From Rhodococcus sp. HNM0569 (lineage in GTDB: Bacteria; Actinomycetota; Actinomycetes; Mycobacteriales; Mycobacteriaceae), in contig NZ_JAASAE010000001.1 of assembly GCF_012726205.1 (NCBI RefSeq), positions 124,001 to 188,000 of the forward strand: a stretch of 64,000 nucleotides of DNA, written 5' to 3'. A model generated the notes under the pieces. It was given only the letters and a program-made list of their open reading frames with translations, was not told where the DNA came from and ran no database searches. Numbering within the stretch: position 1 is the stretch's first letter; each line of letters opens with the position of its first letter. Position numbers and translations under genes: made by a program. Positions 46,438 to 56,284 of this stretch are shown piece after piece.

Positions 46438-47144
46438 GGAAGGGCGGCGACGAGCTTGTCGACGTCCACGCGCGGTCCCGAGAAGAACGGAACCTCTTCA
46501 CGCACGTGCCGACGCGCGTCGGTGGCACGCAGATCGCGCATGAGGTCGACGATGCGATGCATCTCGGGTGCCTCGAAGGTGAGGATCCACTCGTAGTCGC
46601 CCAGCGCGAACGCAGGCACCGTGTTGGCCCGCACGTCCGGGTAGCCGCGCGCGGCCATGCCGTGGTCGACGAGCATTGTGCGACGCTCCTCGTCGGGCAA
46701 CAGGTACCACTCGTACGAGCGCACGAACGGGTACACGCAGATGTAGGCGCCGGGCTCCTCGCCCGCGACGAAGGCGGGGATGTGGCTCTTGTTGAACTCG
46801 GCCGGGCGGTGCAGCGCGACGGTGCTCCACACCGGGGTGCTCGCCTTGCCGACGTTCGTGGTGCGACGGAAGTCGGCGTACGCGGCCTGCAGCGCCTCGA
46901 GGCTCAGCGAGTGCGTCCAGATCATGAAGTCGGCGTCGGCACGCAGGCCCGCGACGTCGTAGAGACCGCGCACGACGACACCCTTGTCGGCGAGCCCTTC
47001 GAAGAAGACGCGGGCGTCCTTGATCGCGGCTTCGCGATCGTCGCCGAGGGCGCCGGGGGTGGCGCGGAAGACCGAGATCATCGAGTAGCGGATCTCGGAG
47101 TTGAGGGCCTCGTAGTCGAGTTTGCCAGTGTGCGCGCGTGCCAT
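46434..47144 (-). CDS. hemQ: Coproheme decarboxylase HemQ (ChdC)
   Basis: A 236-residue protein of the chlorite dismutase-like fold that converts coproheme to haem b, the last step of the coproporphyrin-dependent pathway. Segments seen: [52 protein letters not shown] and the distal ending [14 protein letters not shown]. The start is ATG 47144. The stop overlaps the start of the molybdoenzyme. A TACACT -10-like element stands just before the ATG. Confidence 0.95.
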   Translation of the reverse strand: MARAHTGKLDYEALNSEIRYSMISVFRATPGALGDDREAAIKDARVFFEGLADKGVVVRGLYDVAGLRADADFMIWTHSLSLEALQAAYADFRRTTNVGKASTPVWSTVALHRPAEFNKSHIPAFVAGEEPGAYICVYPFVRSYEWYLLPDEERRTMLVDHGMAARGYPDVRANTVPAFALGDYEWILTFEAPEMHRIVDLMRDLRATDARRHVREEVPFFSGPRVDVDKLVAALP

Positions 47145-47151
47145 GCGGTCC

Positions 47152-47157
47152 AGTGTA
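47152..47157 (-). promoter_or_regulatory. Candidate -10 element of a leaderless hemQ promoter
   Basis: TACACT on the minus strand, seven bases before ATG 47144, with no Shine-Dalgarno sequence between. This would let hemQ be transcribed apart from hemE-hemY, whose stop lies 59 bases upstream. Confidence 0.4.
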
Positions 47158-47203
47158 GAACCGCTCCCCCGGTCGTCCGCTACGCCCTGCCGTCCGGCCG
47201 CGA

Positions 47204-48571
47204 TCAGGCGTCGAGCGCGTCGGCGAGACGCTGCGCGGCGGCGCCTGCCGTCGCGATGCACGCCGGCACGCCGACGCCGCGCAGCAGCGCACCGCACACC
47301 TCGAGCCGTGGCAGCGGCGCCACGCCGTCCTCGATCTCCGCGACGCGATCGAGGTGCCCCGGCAGGTACTGCGGCAGCCCGCCGTGCCAGCGGTGCACGG
47401 CGACGTCGACGGGGGTGACGGTGACGCCGGTGACGGTGCCGAAGTCGCGGATCGCGGCGTGGATCAGTTCGGTGTCCGACGCGTCGACGATCGACGCGTC
47501 GCCGAACCTGCCGTACGACGCGCGCACGAGGGTGACGTCGCGTTCGGCGAGGTGCGGCCACTTGCGGCTCGACATCGTGAACGCCTTCGCGGCGCCGCTC
47601 GGGGCGAGCGGCGAGTCGGAGGCCACGAGGATGCCAGTGTTGCGGGGCACCCCGGCGTCGGTGGGCAACGCGAGCGCGACGACCGCGGAGGACGCGAGCG
47701 GGATCGACGCCGCACCGGACGCGGCGCCGGGTGCGATCGGGACGAGCAGCGCGGCGAGTTCGGTGGACGGGACGGCGAGCATGACGCCGTCGACGGGACC
47801 GATCGGGTCGACGTCCCACCCGCCGGGCAGCCGGCGCAGGCCGGTGGTTTCGGCGTGCACGACGTGCACCTTCGCTTCGCGTTCGAGGGCCGCGAGCAGC
47901 GTGCCGTAGCCGTCGCGCAGCGCCCCGAACACGGGGCCCGGCTTCGGCGTCGGCAGCGCCGAGCGCACGGCGTCGGTGAGCGACGGGGCGCCGGCGTCGA
48001 GCGCGTCGGCGAGCGTGGGCAGTGCCGCCCGCACGCCGATCGAGTCGGCCAGGCCCGAGTAGACGCCGCCGAGCATCGGGTCGACGCTGCGTTCGACGAC
48101 CTGGCGTCCGAAGCGGTCGCCGACGAGGCGCGCGACGTCGACATCGCTGCCGGGCTCCCAGCGCAACGGACGCGTCGGTTCGTCGGCCATCCAGCGCACG
48201 GTCGCGTCGTCGACGAGGCCGTGCAGCGGCTCGGGACCGGCCGGGATGCCCATGAGCGTCGGCTTCGGCACCGGGTGCAGCGCCCCCTGCGACCACAGCA
48301 GCGGCCCGAGGTCGCCGGGGTGCACGATCTCGTCGGCCAGGCCGAGCTCGGCGAGCAGCTCGGGAACCTCGGGGCGGCGGGCGATGAACGCCTCGGCGCC
48401 CACGTCGACCGGCTCGTCCGCGAGCATCGCGGTGTGCAGTTTGCCGCCGAGCAGCGGCGAGCGCTCGATGACCGTGATGTCGGCGTCGGGGCCGAGACGG
48501 GTACGCAACCGGTAGGCCGCGACGAGACCGGAGATCCCGCCGCCGACGACGGCGATGCGGGGAGCGATCAC
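47204..48571 (-). CDS. hemY: Coproporphyrinogen III oxidase HemY/CgoX (protoporphyrinogen-oxidase family)
   Basis: A 455-residue FAD enzyme. The dinucleotide-binding fold opens [16 protein letters not shown], then [14 protein letters not shown], and ends with the C-terminal FAD contact [18 protein letters not shown] (instead of the usual aspartate-containing GDxxxGxGI it has a Val-Pro-Ala form). In Gram-positives this enzyme oxidises coproporphyrinogen III. GTG 48571 overlaps the hemE stop (GTGA). Confidence 0.93.
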   Translation of the reverse strand: MIAPRIAVVGGGISGLVAAYRLRTRLGPDADITVIERSPLLGGKLHTAMLADEPVDVGAEAFIARRPEVPELLAELGLADEIVHPGDLGPLLWSQGALHPVPKPTLMGIPAGPEPLHGLVDDATVRWMADEPTRPLRWEPGSDVDVARLVGDRFGRQVVERSVDPMLGGVYSGLADSIGVRAALPTLADALDAGAPSLTDAVRSALPTPKPGPVFGALRDGYGTLLAALEREAKVHVVHAETTGLRRLPGGWDVDPIGPVDGVMLAVPSTELAALLVPIAPGAASGAASIPLASSAVVALALPTDAGVPRNTGILVASDSPLAPSGAAKAFTMSSRKWPHLAERDVTLVRASYGRFGDASIVDASDTELIHAAIRDFGTVTGVTVTPVDVAVHRWHGGLPQYLPGHLDRVAEIEDGVAPLPRLEVCGALLRGVGVPACIATAGAAAQRLADALDA

Positions 48572-49665
48572 AGCGAGTGCACCAGGTCGACGAGGGCCGT
48601 GAGGATGCCGGGATCGGTGTCCGGGAGGACGCCGTGCCCGAGGTTGAAGATGTGGCCGGTCGCTCCCGCCGCGACCGCCGCGTCGGCTTCGCGCGCGATG
48701 CGCCGGGCGTGTGCGGCGACCGCGTCGTCGCCCGCGAACAGTACGGCCGGATCGAGATTGCCCTGCAGTGCCTTGCCCGCGCCGACGCGGCGCTGCGCCT
48801 CGTCGAGCGGAACCCGCCAGTCGACGCCGACGACGTCGGCGCCTGCCTCGCCCATCATCCCGAGCAGCTCGCCGGTGCCGACGCCGAAGTGGATGCGCGG
48901 CACGCCGGCGTCCTCGATCTCGGCGAACACCCGCTCGGAGTGGGGCAGCACGAACTCGCGGTAGTCGGCGGGCGAGAGGGCACCCGCCCACGAGTCGAAC
49001 AGCTGGATCGCGTCGACGCCCGCGTGCAGCTGCGCCTGCAGGAAGGTGATGGTGGTGTCGGCGAGCGTGCCCGCGAGCCGGTGCCACGTCTGCGGGTCGG
49101 AGTACATGAGCGCCTTGGTGCGCTCGTGGTTGCGGCTCGGGCCGCCTTCGACGAGATACGACGCGAGCGTGAACGGCGCCCCGGCGAAGCCGATGAGCGG
49201 CGTCTCGCCGAGTTCGTCGACGAGCATCTCGACGGCGCGCGAGACGGCGCCCACGCTGTCGGCGTTCAGTCTCGGCAGGGCCGCGACGTCCTCGCGGGTG
49301 CGGATCGGGTCGGTGACGACGGGGCCGCGTCCGGCGACGATGTCGAGGTCGACACCCGCGGCCTTGAGCGGCACGACGATGTCGGAGAACAGGATCGCGG
49401 CGTCGACGCCGTGCCTCCGGACGGGCTGCAGCGTGATCTCGCACACCAGCGCCGGATCGAAGCATGATTCGAGCATGCCGATACCGGACCGGATCTCACG
49501 GTATTCGGGCAGTGACCGCCCGGCCTGACGCATGAACCACACGGGGCGTCGCGCCGGCGTGCGCCCGGTGGCCGCGGCCAGGAACGGGGCGTCGTCGAGT
49601 GACCGCCGCGACGGGTACTGCTGCCTCTCGGGCATACCCGCGTTCGTGCTCTCCAACCCGCTCAT
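48568..49665 (-). CDS. hemE: Uroporphyrinogen decarboxylase
   Basis: A 365-residue TIM-barrel enzyme that removes four carboxyl groups from uroporphyrinogen III. The N-terminal substrate site [17 protein letters not shown], the Asp in [14 protein letters not shown], and [14 protein letters not shown] near the end are diagnostic. ATG 49665 follows AGAGGACG at the right distance; the open frame upstream is not homologous. It leads the hemE-hemY pair. Confidence 0.96.
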   Translation of the reverse strand: MSGLESTNAGMPERQQYPSRRSLDDAPFLAAATGRTPARRPVWFMRQAGRSLPEYREIRSGIGMLESCFDPALVCEITLQPVRRHGVDAAILFSDIVVPLKAAGVDLDIVAGRGPVVTDPIRTREDVAALPRLNADSVGAVSRAVEMLVDELGETPLIGFAGAPFTLASYLVEGGPSRNHERTKALMYSDPQTWHRLAGTLADTTITFLQAQLHAGVDAIQLFDSWAGALSPADYREFVLPHSERVFAEIEDAGVPRIHFGVGTGELLGMMGEAGADVVGVDWRVPLDEAQRRVGAGKALQGNLDPAVLFAGDDAVAAHARRIAREADAAVAAGATGHIFNLGHGVLPDTDPGILTALVDLVHSL

Positions 49666-49673
49666 CACGTCCT

Positions 49674-49694
49674 CTGTACTGTGCGCTGTACTGT
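49674..49694 (-). repeat. Direct repeat upstream of hemE
   Basis: CTGTACTGT occurs twice with 12-base period (49674-49682 and 49686-49694), on the minus strand ACAGTACAG. It lies within 30 bases of the hemE start, where an activator or repressor could act. Confidence 0.4.
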
Positions 49695-49777
49695 TCGCCG
49701 GCCGGGTCCGTACGGCCGGGCATCGTCCTCGTTCACTCTGCCATGCCGGGCGCCCTACCCAGTAGCCGCGGCCGTCC

Positions 49778-49820
49778 GATTTCGCCGACACGGCGGGCCC
49801 GATTCGCCGACACGACGGGG
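49778..49820. repeat. Imperfect direct repeat in the hemE-DUF3000 intergenic region
   Basis: GATTTCGCCGACACGGCGGG (49778-49797) and GATTCGCCGACACGACGGGG (49801-49820) repeat at a 23-base step, about two helical turns. It may be a tandem binding site for a regulator of one of the divergent genes. Confidence 0.4.
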
Positions 49821-49872
49821 CGGCGGCGCGCCTCCTGCCACGTCCCCGTCGACGGGTCTACCCTGCACGGCT

Positions 49873-50466
49873 GTGACGACTTCAGGATCGTCGACCGATC
49901 CGGCCGAGTTCCGGGCCGCCGTCGACGCGATGGCATCGGCGCGCGTGCGCGCCGAGATCGAGCTGGGTCCGATTCGGCCGCCGCAACGCTTGGCACCGTA
50001 CAGCTATGCGATCGGCGCGGAGGTCACGCGTGCCGAATCGGACGTCGTACCCGAGGATTCGGAGGGCGACGCGTTCGGCCGGCTGATCCTGCTGTACGAC
50101 CCCGAGGGCGACGAGCAGTGGCACGGCACGATGCGTCTGGTCGCCTACATCCAGGCCGATCTCGAGGCCGCGGTCGCGGACGACCCGCTGCTGCCGGAGG
50201 TGGCGTGGAGTTGGCTCGTCGACGCGCTCGAGTCGCAGCCCGAACCGATGACGGCGCTCGGCGGCACGGTCACGGCGACGACGTCGGTGCGCTACGGCGA
50301 CATCGTCGGCCCGCCCCGTGCACATCAGCTCGAACTGCGGGCGTCGTGGACGGCGAACTCCACGAACCTCGGATCGCATGTCGAGGCGTTCTGCGAGGTC
50401 CTCGCCTACGCCGCGGGTCTTCCGCCCGCAGGCATCGCGCGGCTGCATTCGCTCGGCGGCCGGTAA
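49873..50466 (+). CDS. DUF3000 protein (Rv2680 type)
   Basis: A 197-residue actinobacterial protein of unknown function. Typical stretches are RAEIELGPIRPPQRLAPYSY, DEQWHGTMRLVAYIQADLEA (close to the family core) and GSHVEAFCEVLAYAAGLPP at the end. GTG 49873 starts the frame. It is divergent from hemE and 77 bases upstream of the ribonuclease D gene, as in M. tuberculosis. Confidence 0.85.
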   Translation: MTTSGSSTDPAEFRAAVDAMASARVRAEIELGPIRPPQRLAPYSYAIGAEVTRAESDVVPEDSEGDAFGRLILLYDPEGDEQWHGTMRLVAYIQADLEAAVADDPLLPEVAWSWLVDALESQPEPMTALGGTVTATTSVRYGDIVGPPRAHQLELRASWTANSTNLGSHVEAFCEVLAYAAGLPPAGIARLHSLGGR

Positions 50467-50543
50467 CCGGGCGCCCCGGCTCGCACGGCTTCGGGCGGTC
50501 GGACGCTGCACGAGTTCGTCCGGTGGACGTATTGTCGAAAGCC

Positions 50544-51767
50544 ATGTCCGACAATCCCGACGCCACGCCCGTCCCGCTACTCGCTCCCGCGGACGGGGTT
50601 CCCGAGGTGGTCGCGACCGCGGACGGCGTCGAGAAGGCGGCCGAGGCGCTCGCCCGCGGCACCGGCCCACTCGCGGTCGACGCCGAGCGGGCGTCGGGTT
50701 TCCGGTACTCGGCCCGCGCGTATCTCGTGCAGTTCCGACGCGCCGGTGCGGGCACGGTGCTGCTCGATCCGATTCCGACGGCGGACTCGCTCGCGCCGCT
50801 CGTCGAGGCGGTCAACCCGCTCGAGTGGGTGCTGCACTCCGCCGACCAGGACCTTCCCGGCCTGGCCGATCTGGGGATGCGTCCCGAGCGGCTGTTCGAC
50901 ACCGAGCTCGCCGGCCGGCTCGCGGGGTTCGACCGCGTCGGGCTCGCCGCGATCGTCGAGCGCATGCTCGGGCTCGAGCTGAAGAAGGGGCACGGCGCCG
51001 CCGACTGGTCGACGCGCCCGCTGCCCGACGCGTGGCTGAACTACGCGGCCCTCGACGTCGAGGTGCTCGTCGACCTGCGCGACGCGATGGCGGGCGAGCT
51101 CGACCGGCAGCACAAGACCGAGTGGGCGTTCGAGGAGTTCGAGCACGTGCGTCTCGCCGGTCCCCCGCCGCCCAAGCCGGACCGGTGGCGTCGCCTCTCG
51201 CACATCACCTCGCTCAAGTCGCCGCGTCAGCTCGCCGCGGCGCGGGCCCTGTGGGAGGCGCGCGACGCGCTGGCCCGCAAGCGCGACGTGTCGCCCAGCC
51301 GGGTGCTGCCGGATTCGGCGATCATCGCGGCGGCGAGCGCCGACCCGAAGTCCGTCGGCGCGCTGCGCGCCCTGCCGGTGTTCGGTGGACCGCGCCAACG
51401 CCGGCACAGCCGCATCTGGATGGAGGCACTCGAGAAGGCGCGCGCACTGCCGGACGACGAGTTGCCCCTGCGCAGCCCCCGCACCACCGGGCCGCCGCCC
51501 GCGAGCCGTTGGTCGCGCGTCGACCCGGAGGCGGCCGAACGGCTCACCGTGGTGCGTGCGGGGTTGGCCGAACTGTCCGAGCAGGTGTCGGTTCCCGTCG
51601 AGAATCTCGCCGGGCCCGAGCTCGTCCGCCGCACCGTGTGGGACTGGAAAGGCGGCAGTGCCGCCGATCTCGAGGCGACCCTCGCGGGCGGCGGAGCGCG
51701 GCCGTGGCAGCGCGAACTCGTCGTCCCGGTGCTCACCCGCACCCTCGTCGACGGCGCCACCGACTGA
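50544..51767 (+). CDS. rnd: Ribonuclease D-like 3'-5' exonuclease with HRDC domain
   Basis: A 407-residue DEDD exonuclease that trims RNA 3' ends. Exo I is AVDAERASGFRYSARAYLVQ (Asp-x-Glu), exo II lies in HSADQDLPGLADLG and exo III in NYAALDVEVLVDL. An HRDC domain follows (ALWEARDALARKRDVSPSRV region), then a second helical domain. ATG 50544 gives MSDNPDATP. Rv2681 is the counterpart. Confidence 0.92.
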   Translation: MSDNPDATPVPLLAPADGVPEVVATADGVEKAAEALARGTGPLAVDAERASGFRYSARAYLVQFRRAGAGTVLLDPIPTADSLAPLVEAVNPLEWVLHSADQDLPGLADLGMRPERLFDTELAGRLAGFDRVGLAAIVERMLGLELKKGHGAADWSTRPLPDAWLNYAALDVEVLVDLRDAMAGELDRQHKTEWAFEEFEHVRLAGPPPPKPDRWRRLSHITSLKSPRQLAAARALWEARDALARKRDVSPSRVLPDSAIIAAASADPKSVGALRALPVFGGPRQRRHSRIWMEALEKARALPDDELPLRSPRTTGPPPASRWSRVDPEAAERLTVVRAGLAELSEQVSVPVENLAGPELVRRTVWDWKGGSAADLEATLAGGGARPWQRELVVPVLTRTLVDGATD

Positions 51768-51903
51768 ACGCACCGTCCCACCCGGTCACCGTCCCACCCG
51801 GTGACCGATAGGTCTGTTCCCACACTCGATCGAGACATATCGTCGAGACCACGGCGCCCCGGCGCCGACGCAGTAGGCGAACTCGAGAAGGAGCAGGGAC
51901 ACC

Positions 51904-52734
51904 GTGGCAGACGTCGAAGGCAACGCGAAGCTCGAAGGCAAGGTCGCATTCATCACCGGTGTGGCGCGCGGTCAGGGCCGGGCGCACGCGGTGCGGCTGG
52001 CGCGCGAAGGTGCCGACATCGTCGGCGTCGACCTCGCGGGCCCGTTGCCCGGCGTCCCGTACGAGTCGCCGACGCCCGAGGACCTGCGGGAGACGGCGGC
52101 GCTCGTCGAGGCCGAGGGCAAGCGGGCGCTGCTGCGACAGGGCGACGTACGCGATCTCGACGGCCTGAAGGCCCTCGCGTCGGAGGCGGTGTCGCAGTTC
52201 GGCGGTCTCGACGTCGTCGTCGCGAACGCCGGCATCTGCATCCCCGCGACGTGGGACGAGTCGACGCCCGAGATCTTCCGTGACCACATCGACATCAACG
52301 TCACCGGCGTGTGGAACACGGTCATGGCCACCGCCCCGCATCTCGTCACGCGCGGCGGCGGGTCGATCGTGCTGATCAGCTCGTACGCGGGCAAGAAGAT
52401 GCAGCCGTTCATGGTGCACTACACCACCAGCAAGCACGCGATCACCGGCATGACGCGTGCGTTCGCCGCCGAACTCGGCGCGCACGACATCCGCGTCAAC
52501 AGCGTCCATCCCGGCGCCGTCGACTCGCCGATGGGATCGGGCGACATGCGCACCCGCATCGAGCAGACCAACGGGGCGAACCCGCGGCTCGCGCCGATGG
52601 GCACGCCCTTCCTCAACGAGTACTCGGCGTCCACCGATCAGATCGCCGACGCCGTCGCCTTCCTCGTCTCCGACCAGGCGAGCTTCATCACCGCCGAGCA
52701 TCTGTCGGTCGACGGCGGCGCGCAGTACTTCTGA
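51904..52734 (+). CDS. Mycofactocin-coupled short-chain dehydrogenase
   Basis: A 276-residue NAD-dependent SDR. The coenzyme motif is TGVARGQGRAHA (TGxxxGxG), NAG is at 108-110 and the catalytic triad is Ser159/160, Tyr173 and Lys177 (HYTTSKHAI). The extended region after the first beta-alpha unit (PLPGVPYESPTPEDLRET) marks the mycofactocin-dependent subfamily, which holds NAD tightly and reoxidises it through mycofactocin. GTG 51904 follows AAGGAG. It lies upstream of fadA but a promoter-operator region separates them. Confidence 0.88.
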   Translation: MADVEGNAKLEGKVAFITGVARGQGRAHAVRLAREGADIVGVDLAGPLPGVPYESPTPEDLRETAALVEAEGKRALLRQGDVRDLDGLKALASEAVSQFGGLDVVVANAGICIPATWDESTPEIFRDHIDINVTGVWNTVMATAPHLVTRGGGSIVLISSYAGKKMQPFMVHYTTSKHAITGMTRAFAAELGAHDIRVNSVHPGAVDSPMGSGDMRTRIEQTNGANPRLAPMGTPFLNEYSASTDQIADAVAFLVSDQASFITAEHLSVDGGAQYF

Positions 52735-52782
52735 GCCGCGCGGCCTTCCGAACGGGCACATCACGACGCGGTGACCCATCAA

Positions 52783-52798
52783 GTTACCGGCCGGTAAC
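52783..52798. promoter_or_regulatory. Perfect 16-bp palindrome at the fadA promoter
   Basis: GTTACCGG-CCGGTAAC is perfectly self-complementary. TAGGCT (52805-52810), a plausible -10 element, begins six bases later, so the palindrome covers the -35 region of the fadA promoter. It fits a TetR-family operator that controls beta-oxidation genes. Confidence 0.7.
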
Positions 52799-52876
52799 GA
52801 GGGGTAGGCTGAGCCACGAGGCCGGACACGCATGGCGTGAGCCGGATCCGATTACGCTCCACCAGGAGGATTTCGC

Positions 52877-54091
52877 GTGGCTTCACCCACCCAACGCAAT
52901 GTGGTCTTCGTCGACGGCATCCGCACCCCGTTCGGCAAGGCCGGCCCGAAGGGCATGTACGCCGAGACCCGTGCCGACGACCTCGTCGTCAAGACCATCC
53001 GCGAACTGCTTCGTCGCAACCCGCAGCTCGATCCCGCGGCCATCGACGACGTCGCGATCGCCGCGACCACCCAGACCGGCGATCAGGGACTGACCATCGG
53101 TCGCACGTCCGCGATCCTCGCCGGCCTGCCCGAGACCGTCCCCGGCTTCGCGATCGACCGCATGTGTGCCGGCGCGATGACGGCCGTCACCACCACCGCG
53201 TCGGGCATCGGCTTCGGCCAGTACGACGTCGTGCTCGCCGGTGGCGTCGAGCACATGGGCCATCACCCGATGGGTGAGGGCGCCGACCCCAACCCGCGCT
53301 TCCTCGCCGACCGGCTGGTCGACCCGTCCGCGCTGGTGATGGGCAACACCGCCGAGAACCTGCACGACCGGTTCCCGTCGATCACCAAGGAGCGCACCGA
53401 CGCCTACGCCGTGCGCTCGCAGGAGAAGTACGACGCCGCGAAGAAGGCCGGCTTCATCGCCGACACCCTCGTACCCGTCGCGACGCGCTCCGAGCAGGGC
53501 TGGGGCCTCGCCACCGAGGACGAGCCGCCGCGGCCCGGCACCACGGTCGACGATCTCGCGAAGCTCAAGACGCCGTTCCGTCCGCACGGCCGCATCACCG
53601 CGGGCAACGCCGCCGGTCTCAACGACGGCGCGACCGCGTCGATCCTCGCGGGCGAGGACACCGCAGCCGAGCTGGGCCTGCCCGTCGGCATGCGCATGGT
53701 CGGCTTCGCGTTCAAGGGCGTCGACCCGTCGGTCATGGGCATCGGCCCGGTTCCGGCCACCGAGAAGCTCCTCGCGCGCACCGGCCTGTCGATCGACGAC
53801 ATCGGCCTGTTCGAGGTCAACGAGGCGTTCGCGGTGCAGGTGCTCGCGTTCACCGAACACTTCGGCATCGCCGACGACGACCCGCGCGTCAACAAGTGGG
53901 GCGGCGCCATCGCGTGCGGCCACCCGCTCGCGTCGTCGGGTGTGCGGCTGATGACGCAGCTCTCGCACCAGTTCCGGCAGAACCCGGATGTGCGCTACGG
54001 CCTGACCACGATGTGCATCGGTCTCGGCATGGGCGGCTCGGTGCTCTGGGAGAACCCGAACCACAAGGACTACGAAGCGGGAGTCAAGTAA
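52877..54091 (+). CDS. fadA: Acetyl-CoA acyltransferase (thiolase), beta-oxidation
   Basis: A 404-residue thiolase that cleaves 3-ketoacyl-CoA. The acyl-accepting Cys97 is in IDRMCAGAMTAV, NEAFAVQ and GHPLASSG supply the active-site Asn and His, and the final CIGLGMGG the second Cys. GTG 52877 follows a strong AGGAGG. It abuts fadB with no spacing, so the two subunits of the trifunctional complex are made together. The M. tuberculosis pair is Rv0859-Rv0860. Confidence 0.95.
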   Translation: MASPTQRNVVFVDGIRTPFGKAGPKGMYAETRADDLVVKTIRELLRRNPQLDPAAIDDVAIAATTQTGDQGLTIGRTSAILAGLPETVPGFAIDRMCAGAMTAVTTTASGIGFGQYDVVLAGGVEHMGHHPMGEGADPNPRFLADRLVDPSALVMGNTAENLHDRFPSITKERTDAYAVRSQEKYDAAKKAGFIADTLVPVATRSEQGWGLATEDEPPRPGTTVDDLAKLKTPFRPHGRITAGNAAGLNDGATASILAGEDTAAELGLPVGMRMVGFAFKGVDPSVMGIGPVPATEKLLARTGLSIDDIGLFEVNEAFAVQVLAFTEHFGIADDDPRVNKWGGAIACGHPLASSGVRLMTQLSHQFRQNPDVRYGLTTMCIGLGMGGSVLWENPNHKDYEAGVK

Positions 54092-56200
54092 ATGACCGAC
54101 ATCGTTCACGCGTTCGCCGACGAGGTCGTCACCCACGCGTACACCAAGCTCGTGTCCGTGCCCGGCCTCGACGGGCAGATCGCGCTCGTCACGCTCGACA
54201 ACGGGTTCGACCACACGAAGCCGAACTCCTTCGGCCCCAAGGGTCTTGCCGAGTTCGACAAGGCGCTCGACGATGCCTTCGCGGCGAACCCCGTCGCGGT
54301 CGCCGTCACCGGCAAGCCGTTCATCTTCGCCGCGGGCGCCGACCTCAAGGGCGTCCCCGCGATCACCGAGCGCGAGCAGGGTGTGCAGCTCGGCCGGCTC
54401 GGCCACAAGGTGTTCCGCCGCCTGCGCGAGTCGAGTGTGCCCACGTTCGCGTTCGTCAACGGCGTCGCACTCGGCGGCGGCCTCGAGGTCGCCCTGCACA
54501 GCCAGTACCGCACCGTCGCCGACAATGTCGCGGCCGTCGGCCTGCCCGAGGTCTTCCTCGGCCTCGTCCCCGGCTGGGGCGGCACGCAGCTGCTGCCGAA
54601 TATCGTCGGTCCGTCGAAGGCCGTCACCGTGTTCGTCGAGAACACGCTCAACAACAACCGGATGCTGAACGGCAAGAAGGCGGCCGACCTCGGCGTCTTC
54701 GACCAGCTGTTCGGTTCGGCCGACTTCCTCGAGCAGTCCCTCGCGTGGGCCGCGCAGGTCGTCAAGGGCGAGATCACCGTCGAACGTCCCACCTTCGACG
54801 CGAAGGAGTGGGACGACGCGATCGGCCGCGCCAAGGCGATCGTCGAGGGCAAGACGCGCGGCTACTCCCCCGCCGCCGTCAAGGCGATCGAGCTGCTCGA
54901 GCTCGCGCGTAACACCGACCTGTCGGACGCGAAGTCGCTCGACGTCGGCTTCCAGGCCGAGGACGACGCGCTCGCGGATCTGCTGATGACCGACGAGCTG
55001 CGGGCGGGCCTCTACTCGTTCGACCTGGTCAACAAGCGTGCGAAGCGTCCCGCGGGTGCGCCCGACAAGTCGCTCGCCCGCAAGGTCACCGGCGTCGGCA
55101 TCGTCGGCGCCGGCCTCATGGCGAGCCAGCTCGCGCTGCTGTTCGTGCGTCAGCTCAAAGTGCCGGTCATCATCACCGACATCGACCAGGAGCGAGTCGA
55201 CAAGGGCGTCAAGTACGTTCACGACGAGATCGACAAGCTGCAGGGCAAGGGCCGGCTGTCGCCGGACGCCGCGAACCGGCTCAAGGCGCTCGTGCGCGGC
55301 TCGCTCGACAAGGCCGCGTTCGCCGACACCGACTGGGTGATCGAGGCCGTGTTCGAGAACATGGACGTCAAGAAGCAGGTGTTCGCGGAGGTCGAGGAGC
55401 ACGTCTCGCCCGAGACGATCCTCGCGACCAACACGTCGTCGCTGTCGATCACCGAGATGGCAGCCGACCTGAAGCACCCCGAGCGGGTCGTGGGCTTCCA
55501 CTTCTTCAACCCCGTCGCGGTGCTGCCGCTGCTCGAGGTCATCAAGGGCGAGAAGACCGACGATGCCACGCTCGCAACGGCATTCGCCACCGCGAAGGCG
55601 CTCAAGAAGTCCGCCGTCGGCTCCGCCGACAAGGCCGGCTTCGTGTTCAACCGCCTCGTCACCCGCACGTTGGGTGAGGTCATGAGCGCGGTCGACGAGG
55701 GCACGCCGTTCGACGTCGCCGACAACGCCGTCGCCCCGCTCGGCATGCCGATGACGCCGTTCACGCTGCTCGCGCTCGTCGGCCCGGCCATCGCGCTGCA
55801 CACCGGCGAGACCCTGCACGCCGCGTACCCGGAGCGGTTCAAGCCCTCCCCCGGCCTCGAGGCGATCGTCGAGGCGCGCAAGCCCGGCGTCTGGACCTAC
55901 GGCGCCGACGGCAAGCAGACCGTCGACCCCGAGGTCGCGGAGCTGTGGACGCAGGGCGACAACCCCTCCACCGCCGAGCAGGTGCTCGAGCGCACGCAGC
56001 GCGCGTTCGCCGAGGAGATCAAGATCATGCTCGACGAGGGCGTCGTCGCGGCCCCCGAGGACATCGACCTGTGCCTGATCCTCGGCGGCGGCTTCGCGTT
56101 CTGGAACGGCGGCATCACGCCGTACCTCGACCGTGAAGGCGTCTCCGAAGCAGTCAACGGCAAGCGCTTCCTCGAGCCCGGAGTTGCCAGCGTCAAGTAA
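54092..56200 (+). CDS. fadB: Beta-oxidation multifunctional protein, enoyl-CoA hydratase/3-hydroxyacyl-CoA dehydrogenase
   Basis: A 702-residue fusion. The N-terminal crotonase domain has the oxyanion loop FAAGADLKGV and the catalytic glutamates Glu132 (GGGLEVAL) and Glu153 (GLPEVFLGLVPGWGG). The dehydrogenase part begins near residue 333 with VGIVGAGLMASQLALLF and has VVGFHFFNPV as its active-site segment, followed by two C-terminal domains. It forms the alpha subunit of the trifunctional complex with FadA. A hairpin terminator follows 31 bases after the stop. Confidence 0.96.
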   Translation: MTDIVHAFADEVVTHAYTKLVSVPGLDGQIALVTLDNGFDHTKPNSFGPKGLAEFDKALDDAFAANPVAVAVTGKPFIFAAGADLKGVPAITEREQGVQLGRLGHKVFRRLRESSVPTFAFVNGVALGGGLEVALHSQYRTVADNVAAVGLPEVFLGLVPGWGGTQLLPNIVGPSKAVTVFVENTLNNNRMLNGKKAADLGVFDQLFGSADFLEQSLAWAAQVVKGEITVERPTFDAKEWDDAIGRAKAIVEGKTRGYSPAAVKAIELLELARNTDLSDAKSLDVGFQAEDDALADLLMTDELRAGLYSFDLVNKRAKRPAGAPDKSLARKVTGVGIVGAGLMASQLALLFVRQLKVPVIITDIDQERVDKGVKYVHDEIDKLQGKGRLSPDAANRLKALVRGSLDKAAFADTDWVIEAVFENMDVKKQVFAEVEEHVSPETILATNTSSLSITEMAADLKHPERVVGFHFFNPVAVLPLLEVIKGEKTDDATLATAFATAKALKKSAVGSADKAGFVFNRLVTRTLGEVMSAVDEGTPFDVADNAVAPLGMPMTPFTLLALVGPAIALHTGETLHAAYPERFKPSPGLEAIVEARKPGVWTYGADGKQTVDPEVAELWTQGDNPSTAEQVLERTQRAFAEEIKIMLDEGVVAAPEDIDLCLILGGGFAFWNGGITPYLDREGVSEAVNGKRFLEPGVASVK

Positions 56201-56231
56201 GGCTCTTGGTTGAAGCCCACTGGTTGAGCCA

Positions 56232-56276
56232 CAACGGCCGCCGTACCGAAAGGTGCGGCGGCCGTTGCGCTTTGTC
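56232..56276 (+). terminator. Terminator of the fadA-fadB transcript
   Basis: A perfect 12-bp stem (CAACGGCCGCCG with its complement) with a 12-base loop, followed by CGCTTTGTCTG. Confidence 0.8.
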
Positions 56277-56284
56277 TGCGCTCA

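Noticed and set aside
52883-55819. A 978-codon open frame on the minus strand opposite fadA and fadB
   Set aside because: It is an antisense shadow caused by high third-position GC. The translation is Asp/Arg/Val-rich noise with no family motif, while the plus strand codes for two clear enzymes.
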